This document shows, piece by piece, positions 47,297 through 54,949 of a stretch of 64,000 bases of DNA. The position numbers and the translations under genes were made by a program. The notes under the pieces were generated by a model. That model saw only the letters and a program-made list of their open reading frames with translations. It did not search any database and was not told where the DNA came from. The stretch covers positions 1,362,001 to 1,426,000 of the forward strand of contig NZ_CP120368.1 of NCBI RefSeq assembly GCF_029892045.1, written 5' to 3'. This DNA is from Sinorhizobium numidicum (lineage in GTDB: Bacteria > Pseudomonadota > Alphaproteobacteria > Rhizobiales > Rhizobiaceae). Position 1 is the first letter of the stretch; each line of letters opens with the position of its first letter.

Positions 47297-47327
47297 CCGC
47301 GAGGAAAAGCCCCTAGGGTCCTCGCGG
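47297..47327. terminator. inverted repeat between the DsbA-like gene and aroQ
   Basis: CCGCGAGGA and TCCTCGCGG form a perfect nine-base stem around a 13-base loop. No T-run follows, so it may be a weak terminator of the DsbA-like transcript or a pause site upstream of aroQ. Confidence 0.4.
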
Positions 47328-47379
47328 GATTTGTCCACAAGTCACGGTGATTCTGGGAAGAAGCGGCCCTCGAGAGTGG

Positions 47380-48147
47380 TCAGCAGACGGTCTTGCCGCA
47401 ACTGCGCATGTTTGCGACCTTCGTTTCGATTTCAGCGGCTCCCACGGCGCCGAAGACCGCCTCGTTGCCGATGACGTAGGAGGGGGTGCCGGTGATGCCG
47501 AGATCGTTGGCGAGTGTATAGGCCTCGCGCACGGCAGCGTCATTCGGTTCCTTTTCCATCTTCGCCCGCAGTTGCTCTTCGGTGACACCGAGCTTCGCGG
47601 CGACGGCAATCGCCGTTTCCTCCGTCGCGCGCTCTTCGCCGCCGAGCAAGGCGCGATGAAAGTCTCCGTATTTTTCGGGCGCGATCAGCCGAAACGCGGC
47701 GCTGACCTTGTGGGCTGCGAGCGAATCGGGGCCGAGAATCGGCAGTTCTTTCAACACGAAGCGGACGTTCTTGTCCTTGGTGAGAATCTCATCCATGTCG
47801 GAGAGCGCCCGTTTGCAATAACCGCAATTGTAGTCGTAGAACTCAACAATCGTCACATCCCCTTGCGGATTGCCCAGCGTCACGTCGTAAGCGGACTGGA
47901 AGATCGCCTTCTTGTTCTCGGCGATCGCCGCCTCGGCTGCTTCCTGCTGTTTGGCCCGTTGCTTGGCTGCAAGCGCTTCCTGGACCTCCAGCATGATTTC
48001 CGGATTGGCAAGCAGGTATTCTTTGATGAAGGCGCCGAACTCCTCCTTCTGCTTAGCATCAAGCGCTGCGGCCGACTGGGGCAGGGCGATGCCGGTTGCA
48101 AGCGCGATCAGCGTTCCGGCGGCAATCATCTTCCTGTTGAACGTCAT
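47380..48147 (-). CDS. DsbA family periplasmic thioredoxin-fold protein
   Basis: A 255-residue exported protein with a signal peptide (MTFNRKMIAAGTLIALATGI, cleavage near ALPQSAAA-LD), an N-terminal helical Com1/ScsC-type extension (EYLLANPEIMLEVQEALAAK), then a thioredoxin fold with active site NCGYCKRALSDMD, the insertion of DsbA-like helices, and the cis-proline loop ITGTPSYVIGNE. It probably oxidises, reduces or shuffles disulphides in the periplasm; the ScsC-like extension hints at isomerase or oligomer formation. Two extra cysteines are at the C-terminus (CGKTVC), unusual for DsbA. Confidence 0.88.
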   Translation of the reverse strand: MTFNRKMIAAGTLIALATGIALPQSAAALDAKQKEEFGAFIKEYLLANPEIMLEVQEALAAKQRAKQQEAAEAAIAENKKAIFQSAYDVTLGNPQGDVTIVEFYDYNCGYCKRALSDMDEILTKDKNVRFVLKELPILGPDSLAAHKVSAAFRLIAPEKYGDFHRALLGGEERATEETAIAVAAKLGVTEEQLRAKMEKEPNDAAVREAYTLANDLGITGTPSYVIGNEAVFGAVGAAEIETKVANMRSCGKTVC

Positions 48148-48484
48148 TCTTTCCTCGTTGTCTTTCCGTGCCCTGTCTTTCGTCCATTTCTTAGCAGCGC
48201 GTCAATGCGCCTGTTTGAAAGACAACAATGACTTGATCACGGTGATTTTCGGTTCGATGAACCAAAAACACCGCGATGGGTCCTAATAAATGAGACCGGA
48301 TGCGGGCGAGAAGCCGCGCCTCATCCCCGGCTTGCACCGGTTTGGTGGGAGCATAGAGTGAGCCGCAATGAAACGAAACGGCAATATCGGCGGAAATGCG
48401 GCACTCGCGGACTTGTGAAGCCGAAAGCGATCAGGCAAAGGGGCGGAATGCAGCCAACTCATGAGGAATTTGCCATTGGTAGAG
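48148..48484. other. intergenic region between divergent DsbA-like and aminotransferase genes
   Basis: About 340 bases with promoters of both genes expected. I found no convincing RNA hairpin, repeat or gene. The aminotransferase frame is open upstream to 48461 (MRNLPLVEMSK). Confidence 0.45.
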
Positions 48485-49633
48485 ATGTCGAAACGCAGCG
48501 CCGTCGAGCCTTTTCACGCCATGGATGTGCTGGCGGAAGCCACGCGGCGCCGTGATGCCGGCCATCCGGTAATCTCGATGGCAGTGGGCCAGCCGACCCA
48601 TCCCGCCCCGAAGGCCGCTCTCGAGGCGGCGCGGCGCGCGCTCGAGCATGGCCGACTTGGCTATACGGACGCACTCGGCACCCTGTCCCTGAAGACTGCG
48701 ATTGCACGCCATTACCATAGCCGCCACGGCATCACGCTCGATCCGCAGCGGATTGCGGTCACCACCGGATCGTCGGCCGGCTTCAACCTCGCGTTCCTCG
48801 CCCTCTTCGATCCGGGGGACTGGGTCGCCATAGCCCGGCCGGGATATCCAGCTTATCGCAACATCATGGCCGCGCTCGGTTTGAACGTGATCGAGATTGA
48901 GGCAAATGCCGAGACCGGCTTCACACTGACGCCCGATAGCCTTGAGAGCGCGGCAGCGCGTGCTGGCAAGCCGCTGAAGGGCGTGCTCCTTGCAAGCCCC
49001 GCCAATCCGACCGGAACGGTGACAGGAAAGGCGCGCCTGAAGGCTCTGGCTAACTACTGCCGCGCACAATCGATCGCTTTCATTTCCGACGAGATCTACC
49101 ATGGCTTGACTTTCGCCGGCGAAGAAACCACCGCCTTGGAAGTTGCCGACGATGCGTTTGTGATCAACTCGTTCTCCAAGTATTATTGCATGACCGGTTG
49201 GCGCATCGGCTGGATGGTGCTGCCAGAGGGAGAGGTGCGTGCGTTCGAGCGCATCGCGCAGAGCCTCTACATCTCGCCGCCGGAGCTTTCGCAGATCGCT
49301 GCCGAGGCAGCGCTTGGCGCACATGAGGAACTCGACGGCTACAAGAGGGCCTACGCCGCTAACCGGGACCTTTTGCTTGAGCGTCTGCCGCAGATCGGTT
49401 TTTCGATCGTCTCGCCGATGGATGGAGCCTTCTACGCCTATGCCGATGTCAGCCGTTTCACGAACGACAGCATGGTCTTCGCCCGTCGAATGCTCGCAGA
49501 GATCAATGTCGCCGCGACACCCGGCTTCGACTTCGACCCGCTCGAAGGCCACCGCACAATGCGTTTCTCCTATGCGGGATCCGCGGCCGAGATGGCGGAA
49601 GCGATGGACCGGATAACGCGCTGGCTGGCGTAG
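48485..49633 (+). CDS. pyridoxal-phosphate aminotransferase (aspartate-aminotransferase fold type I)
   Basis: A 382-residue class I/II aminotransferase. The PLP lysine lies in NSFSKYYCMTGWRIGWMVLP, with ASPANPTGTV and the arginine region of MRFSYAGS near the end. AVGQPTHPAPKAALEAAR and GYTDALGTLSLKTAIARHY fit the group of aspartate/tyrosine-type aminotransferases; the substrate is not certain. I chose ATG 48485 (MSKRSAVEPFHAMDVL), where rhizobial homologues start; ATG 48461 would add eight residues. It is followed by a mosaic repeat and a terminator. Confidence 0.88.
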   Translation: MSKRSAVEPFHAMDVLAEATRRRDAGHPVISMAVGQPTHPAPKAALEAARRALEHGRLGYTDALGTLSLKTAIARHYHSRHGITLDPQRIAVTTGSSAGFNLAFLALFDPGDWVAIARPGYPAYRNIMAALGLNVIEIEANAETGFTLTPDSLESAAARAGKPLKGVLLASPANPTGTVTGKARLKALANYCRAQSIAFISDEIYHGLTFAGEETTALEVADDAFVINSFSKYYCMTGWRIGWMVLPEGEVRAFERIAQSLYISPPELSQIAAEAALGAHEELDGYKRAYAANRDLLLERLPQIGFSIVSPMDGAFYAYADVSRFTNDSMVFARRMLAEINVAATPGFDFDPLEGHRTMRFSYAGSAAEMAEAMDRITRWLA

Positions 49634-49640
49634 GAGAGGG

Positions 49641-49743
49641 CCTGCAGCGCGTGCATTTTTCAGACGCACAAAAGGACGCTGTAGCACTTTGAACTGCTGC
49701 ATGTTTTTGTCCTTAAATCGGCTCCGCTTAAGGAAACATGCAG
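49641..49743 (+). repeat. rhizobial intergenic mosaic element, copy 4
   Basis: CTGCAGCGCGTGCATTTTTC, AGACGCACAAAAGGACGCTG, TAGCACTTTGAACTGCTGCA and TCGGCTCCGCTTAAGGAAAC form a complete copy with two hairpins. The second hairpin (CCTTAAATCGGCTCCGCTTAAGG) is well preserved. Confidence 0.85.
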
Positions 49744-49752
49744 TGGTCCTCA

Positions 49753-49785
49753 CAAAAAAAGCCCGGAACACTCCGGGCTTTTTTG
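49753..49785. terminator. bidirectional intrinsic terminator
   Basis: AAAAAAAGCCCGG-AACACT-CCGGGCTTTTTTG: a seven- to twelve-base stem with A and T runs on either side. It serves both convergent genes, the aminotransferase and rne. Confidence 0.9.
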
Positions 49786-49806
49786 TTTCAGTTGACCTGC
49801 TTCCTC

Positions 49807-52593
49807 TCAGAAGAAACCGCGGCGTTGCCACCAGCCGCCCTTTTTGGGCTTGGCCTGCTCGTCGTCATTACCCTCTGTTTTGGTCGGCGCGTTCGACGTG
49901 ATGACCGGCTCGGAGGCGATCGTTGCCAGGTCGCGATTTGCACGCGCCGGCTTTGCGCCTTCGAGGTCCGCAGCGGCTTCTTCGACAGCCGTTGCGTCTG
50001 CGGCTTCCGGCTGCGCCTCGACGGATTTCCCGGCGGCCGCGTCGATGTCCTCTGCGGCTTCCTCAGGCTTTGCCGCCTTCTTGCGGCTGCGCTTCGGCTT
50101 TGCGGGCTTCGGCTCTTCGATCACTTCTTCCGCGGCGGAGACTGCGGGAGCTGCGGCGACTTCTTCTACCGAAGCGGCCGCGGCACGATCCGCATCGTCG
50201 CCGCCAGCCTCCTCGTCACCGGCCTCGGCTGCAACCTCGCTCTCGTCTTCCGACTGCTCCAGTCGGTTGCGGCGACCGCCCCGCTTGCCACGGCGGCGGC
50301 GCTTGCGCTTTTGCTCGCTGTCGTCGGCTAAAGTCCCAGTGTCCCGAACGTCGCTCTCTTCCTCGGCTTCGTCGGTCTCGTCAGCCTCGTCGTCACCGGC
50401 GTCCCCGGCTTCGGAGGCGACTGCCTCCGGCGCCTGAGCTGCGCCTTTGCCGCGCCGGCGGCGGCGGCGCTTACGCTTGCGCTCAGCTTGACCGTCCGAC
50501 TGCGTCTTTTGCTGCTCCGCACGTTCGGCCGGCTTCTCTTCCGCGTCCTCTTCGTCCAGATCGTCCTCGATCACGATCTCTTCTTCATCTTCTTCCGGCT
50601 CTGGTCCGAAGTGCAGGAGCTGTTCGATCTTGACCGGATTTTCGACCGGCTCGCCGCGGTCGATTGCAAAGTGCTGTGCGCCCACATGCGCATCGGCCTC
50701 GATGATGATCGAAACGCCGAAGCGCTGTTCATAATCCATGATCGAGCTGCGCTTCTGATTGAGCAGGTAGAGCGCGATTTCCGGAATCGTCCGCACGGTG
50801 ATGTCGTGCGTGGTGTTCTTGAGCAGATATTCCTCAATACCGCGCAGGACATGCAAGGCGACGGAGGATTGCGAGCGGACGTGGCCCGTGCCGTTGCAGT
50901 GCGGGCAGGTCTGCATCGTGCTTTCCAGAACCGAAGCGCGAATGCGCTGGCGCGACATTTCGAGCAGACCGAAATGCGAGATCCGGCCGACCTGGATGCG
51001 CGCCCGATCGTTCTTCAGGCAGTCCTTGAGCTTCTTCTCGACGGAGCGGTTGTTCCGCTTCTCTTCCATGTCGATAAAGTCGATGACGATCAGGCCGGCG
51101 AGGTCGCGAAGTCGCAACTGTCGTGCCACTTCCTCGGCTGCCTCGAGGTTCGTCTGAAGGGCGGTGTCCTCGATCGAGTGCTCGCGGGTGGAGCGACCGG
51201 AGTTCACGTCGATCGAAACGAGCGCTTCAGTCTGGTTGATGATGATATAGCCGCCCGATTTCAGCGTGACCTGCGGCTGCAGCATGCGATCGAGCTGCGC
51301 TTCGATGCCGGAACGCGAGAAGATCGGATGCACGTCGCGATAGGGCTGAACGACCTTCGCGTGGCTCGGCATCAGCATCTTCATGAAGCTCTTGGCTTCC
51401 TTGTAACCCTCTTCGCCGGCGACGATGATCTCGCTGATATCCTTGTTGTAGAGGTCGCGGATCGAGCGTTTGATGAGGCTGCCTTCCTCATAAACCAGGC
51501 AGGGGGCGGTCGAGTTCAAAGTCAGTGTGCGGACGTTCTCCCATAGGCGCATGAGATATTCGAAGTCACGCTTGATTTCGACCTTGGTGCGGTTCGCACC
51601 GGCCGTACGCAGGATCACACCCATGCCTTGCGGCACTTCGAGGCCGCGGGCGATTTCCTTCAGGCGCTTGCGGTCCTGCAGGTTGGTGATCTTGCGGGAG
51701 ATGCCGCCGCCGCGTGCTGTATTCGGCATCAGAACCGAGTAACGGCCCGCGAGCGAGAGATAGGTCGTCAGCGCCGCACCCTTGTTGCCGCGCTCTTCCT
51801 TCGCTACCTGAACCAGCAGGATTTGCCGGCGTTTGATCACTTCCTGAATACGATATTGTTTGCGCGGCCTGCGAATCTGGCGGTCGGGAACCTCTTCCAT
51901 CGCATCTTCGGCACCGACGGACTCGATGACTTCCTTCTCGCCGTCATGGCCGTAGTCGTCGTCGTCTTCGTCCCGGCGGTGGCGCGGATCGACTTCCTCG
52001 GAAATCGAATCGGTATCGACCATGGCAGCCATTTCGCCGCCGCTGCTGCCTTCTTCGCTGAACTCTGCGCTCGCGTCCGTCTCGGCCGCCTCCTCCGCCG
52101 CCTTGGCTTTCGTGCGGCGCGCACGCTTTGGCTTAGCCTTCGCCTTGGGCTTCTCCGCCGGAGCTTCGAGCTCGGCCACTTCTTCTCCCGCCTCGCTCGC
52201 TTCGGCGTCCTCTGGCTCCATCACCGCGTCGGCTTCCGCCTCGAAGGATGCGGGCTTCCGATCGGCTGCGGTCTCAACCGGCTCGATATCGTCATCGCGG
52301 CGGGCCTCTTCGGCTTCCGCTTTCAACAGTGCCTGACGATCGGCGAGGGGAATTTGGTAGTAGTCGGGGTGGATTTCGGCGAAAGCCAGAAAACCGTGGC
52401 GGTTGCCGCCGTAATCGACGAAGGCCGCCTGGAGCGACGGCTCCACTCTGGTCACCTTCGCCAGGTAGATATTGCCGCGGATCTGCTTCTTATGTTCCGA
52501 TTCGAAATCGAATTCTTCTATGCGGTTCCCGCGAACGACAACGACGCGCGTCTCTTCTGAGTGAGACGCATCGATAAGCATTTTCTCTGCCAT
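49807..52593 (-). CDS. rne: ribonuclease E/G
   Basis: RNase E is the main endonuclease of mRNA decay and rRNA/tRNA processing, and a degradosome scaffold. The 928 residues start MAEKMLIDASHSEETRVVVV, followed by an S1 domain (RGNIYLAKVTRVEPSLQAAF) interrupted by a long acidic insertion (about residues 105-235), then the 5'-sensor and DNase I-like core with RALVSIDVNSGRSTREHSIE-like ALVSIDVNSGRSTREHS, the zinc-link MQTCPHCNGTGH and a long C-terminal region of Glu/Ala and RKRRRRRRG blocks. The tail ends KKGGWWQRRGFF, the rhizobial pattern. Confidence 0.95.
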   Translation of the reverse strand: MAEKMLIDASHSEETRVVVVRGNRIEEFDFESEHKKQIRGNIYLAKVTRVEPSLQAAFVDYGGNRHGFLAFAEIHPDYYQIPLADRQALLKAEAEEARRDDDIEPVETAADRKPASFEAEADAVMEPEDAEASEAGEEVAELEAPAEKPKAKAKPKRARRTKAKAAEEAAETDASAEFSEEGSSGGEMAAMVDTDSISEEVDPRHRRDEDDDDYGHDGEKEVIESVGAEDAMEEVPDRQIRRPRKQYRIQEVIKRRQILLVQVAKEERGNKGAALTTYLSLAGRYSVLMPNTARGGGISRKITNLQDRKRLKEIARGLEVPQGMGVILRTAGANRTKVEIKRDFEYLMRLWENVRTLTLNSTAPCLVYEEGSLIKRSIRDLYNKDISEIIVAGEEGYKEAKSFMKMLMPSHAKVVQPYRDVHPIFSRSGIEAQLDRMLQPQVTLKSGGYIIINQTEALVSIDVNSGRSTREHSIEDTALQTNLEAAEEVARQLRLRDLAGLIVIDFIDMEEKRNNRSVEKKLKDCLKNDRARIQVGRISHFGLLEMSRQRIRASVLESTMQTCPHCNGTGHVRSQSSVALHVLRGIEEYLLKNTTHDITVRTIPEIALYLLNQKRSSIMDYEQRFGVSIIIEADAHVGAQHFAIDRGEPVENPVKIEQLLHFGPEPEEDEEEIVIEDDLDEEDAEEKPAERAEQQKTQSDGQAERKRKRRRRRRGKGAAQAPEAVASEAGDAGDDEADETDEAEEESDVRDTGTLADDSEQKRKRRRRGKRGGRRNRLEQSEDESEVAAEAGDEEAGGDDADRAAAASVEEVAAAPAVSAAEEVIEEPKPAKPKRSRKKAAKPEEAAEDIDAAAGKSVEAQPEAADATAVEEAAADLEGAKPARANRDLATIASEPVITSNAPTKTEGNDDEQAKPKKGGWWQRRGFF

Positions 52594-53324
52594 CTAAGCT
52601 GTGCTCCTCGGCGCAACATTGCAACGGGAGACAGACCTGCTTCCTTGGGAAGGCTGCCAAACACGTTAGAAGCTGCGCCGGATGTGAAATATCCTGTTTG
52701 GCGCAGGTGATGGTGCAGCAGACAGACGGCAGCCGGAACGTTCATGTCCCGGGGCCTCTTTACTTCTGACCGATACTGCTGAGTCACATCAAAGACCAAA
52801 CAAGAATGCCAATGTCCTGGACCTTAGGGAGGTCCGATGAATTGCCCGCGTGGGGCAGTGGTGAGAATCACCATCAAGAACTCCGGCCACCGCCGGAAAT
52901 TTGCGATCCAGTATACGGGGAGGAAATGCAGCGACGGCGGATGAACACCTGCGGCCGCGGAAGTATGATACGGTTGCAACCGGCTGTTCCGGCTCGATCA
53001 CTCCCTGGCGCCAAGCTCTGGAAAGCTCCGGCTGCCCGGCCGACGATTCTATCCCGTCAACACTTTCTCCTTGTGACGCTTTTATGTTTTCTATGTCACA
53101 TTGGCAAGGGAAAAGCCTTTGCCGCCACAATATTGATCGATTCGGTTGCCCCGGTGAAAATTGACGTTAAGGAAGAGAATCAACCCGCCGAGCCGCGTCG
53201 CGCAGTGCCCATCCAAAGGCCTTGTCAAGGTTTGATTAACCATGAAGGTTCATTGGTTGGGGTGATGGCGGCTGGTGCCGAAAGGCCGCCGCTGGCATCT
53301 GAGAGGACTTATGGGAGACAGGGC
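52594..53324. other. long intergenic region between divergent rne and amiC
   Basis: About 730 bases. I see no supported gene: frames that are open here show no protein-like codon pattern. It should hold the promoter and 5' leader of rne and the promoter of amiC. Apart from the inverted repeat at 53072-53100 I found no strong hairpin with a T-run. Confidence 0.5.
53072..53100 (+). promoter_or_regulatory. TGTGAC/GTCACA inverted repeat in the rne-amiC gap
   Basis: TGTGAC at 53072 and GTCACA at 53095 are exact inverse copies, 17 AT-rich bases apart. The spacing is too wide for a CRP/FNR site (six bases) but fits a dimeric regulator or a hairpin in the amiC leader. Confidence 0.35.
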
Positions 53325-54587
53325 GTGGTAGAGCCTTCAGCAGCAGAGCTGCGTTCCGTGTGCGCGATAGCGGCGTGGCGCTGCCGAATGCGAGCAATTG
53401 CGGTTGCCGTGGTGGCTGCCTTAGCGCTTCCGATTGCCGCAGTGGGGGCCGCCGAGCCAGCTCCGCTGCTCGCTTTCGGCGCCCGGATCGCCGGCGACGA
53501 CGCCCGTACCCGCCTTGTGATCGAATTCGATCGCAAACCGGAGTTCTCGATTCACTATGTTGCAAATCCGCCTCGCGTCATCGTCGACCTGCCCGAGACG
53601 TCCTTTGGCTTGAAGCCGGAGAGCCTCGAACCGCGTGGGCTCTTCGATGCCATCCGCTATGGCGGGATGGGAGCAGGGGCGTCGCGCCTTGTGCTTTCCG
53701 CGAAGGGGCCGACCGAGGTGACGCATGCGGAAGTGAAGTCGGAGGAGGACGGCAAGGGGTTCCGGCTCGTGCTTGATGCCGCCAGAATAGACCAGGCCCG
53801 CTTCGACGAACTTCTCGGCGAACAGCGCTGGACGGGAACCGTACGTGCCGTCAAGACCGATCGACCGGTCATCGCCCCCGTCAAGAAGCCCGGCGCCTTC
53901 GTCATTGCCGTGGATGCCGGGCACGGCGGCATCGATACCGGTGCGATCGGCAGCCTCACCAAGACCGAGGAAAAACACGTAACGCTGGCTTTCGCAAAGG
54001 AACTGGTGGCGACGCTCAATCGCCAAAGCGGCATCGAGGCATTTCTGACGCGCGACCAGGATCAATTCCTCTCGCTGCCTCAGCGCGTGCAAATCGCTCG
54101 GCAGAGAAGTGCCAATCTGTTTATTTCCATCCATGCCGATACGCTGAAGCAGAAGGATATTCGCGGAGCCACCGTCTATACCATCTCCGATAAGGCATCC
54201 GACAACCTTGCCGCCGATCTTGCCGCGCGTGAGAACCTTTCCGACGAAATCGCCGGCGTGCCTCTGGAAAGCGAGCCGGCGGAGGTTGCGGATATTCTCA
54301 TTGATCTCACGCGTCGCGAAACCCAGGCTTTTTCAGTCAATCTCGCGCGTAGCGTCGTTTCTTCTTTCGAAGGACAGATCAAGCTGATCAACAATCCGCA
54401 TCGCCATGCCGGTTTCCGTGTCCTGCAGGCGCCGGATGTACCCTCTATCCTGCTGGAAATAGGTTTCATGTCGAACAAGGACGACGAGAAGCAATTGCTC
54501 GATCCGGAATGGCGCAAGAAAGTGTCAGAACTGCTTGCGGTTGCGGTTCAGCGCTACCGGCAGACAGCGGTTGCGAACGGCGGTTGA
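53325..54587 (+). CDS. amiC: N-acetylmuramoyl-L-alanine amidase
   Basis: AmiC cuts the peptide from muramic acid in peptidoglycan, for daughter-cell separation. It has a hydrophobic export segment (AIAVAVVAALALPIAAVGAA), an AMIN domain (LVIEFDRKPEFSIHYVANPP, DLPETSFGLKPESL) and an Amidase_3 domain: VIAVDAGHGGIDTGAIG (metal His), LSLPQRVQIARQRSANLFIS with SIHADTL, and SILLEIGFMSNKDDEKQLL with the catalytic Glu. I chose GTG 53325, with GGGAG eight bases before; ATG 53388 is a shorter alternative with no good site. It reads towards mrcA. Confidence 0.9.
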   Translation: MVEPSAAELRSVCAIAAWRCRMRAIAVAVVAALALPIAAVGAAEPAPLLAFGARIAGDDARTRLVIEFDRKPEFSIHYVANPPRVIVDLPETSFGLKPESLEPRGLFDAIRYGGMGAGASRLVLSAKGPTEVTHAEVKSEEDGKGFRLVLDAARIDQARFDELLGEQRWTGTVRAVKTDRPVIAPVKKPGAFVIAVDAGHGGIDTGAIGSLTKTEEKHVTLAFAKELVATLNRQSGIEAFLTRDQDQFLSLPQRVQIARQRSANLFISIHADTLKQKDIRGATVYTISDKASDNLAADLAARENLSDEIAGVPLESEPAEVADILIDLTRRETQAFSVNLARSVVSSFEGQIKLINNPHRHAGFRVLQAPDVPSILLEIGFMSNKDDEKQLLDPEWRKKVSELLAVAVQRYRQTAVANGG

Positions 54588-54949
54588 GTTCATGTCGCCC
54601 GCGGCGGGCGTATTGCGCGGGCTCGGCGGGCGCTTGCGTTCCGGAAGTGATTTGTGTCGCGCGGGTAACAGCGATATGCTTTTCAACAGGATGCGCACGG
54701 GATAATCGGAAATCAGCCCTATTTTACTCACAATCCGGGCACTTAGGAGATAGCCGCTCCGATTTGTCGGGAAACGGTGTTGATGCTTGAATTTCCTCGC
54801 CATATGAGGAAGCCGCAAACGCGTGTAGCTGATACCAGACGATTTCTGATGGAAGAGTTTGGCGAAGTCGATTTCGTTCACGGAAGACGGAGCCTTCAAG
54901 CACTCGGCGACCTGGCAATGGACGACAATAAGGTACCGGTATCTGACTG
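54588..54949. other. intergenic region between amiC and mrcA
   Basis: About 360 bases with no supported gene. Short ORFs present lack a good ribosome site. It probably holds the mrcA promoter and leader; I see no strong terminator after amiC. Confidence 0.45.

Noticed and set aside
48368..48419. 16-codon ORF upstream of the aminotransferase (starts MKRNGNIGG)
   Set aside because: No clear ribosome binding site, no membrane or charge pattern, and no regulatory site nearby.
52806..53324. N-terminal extension of the amidase
   Set aside because: The frame is open for about 170 codons before amiC, but the codons have no signal or domain pattern and a good ribosome site exists at 53325.
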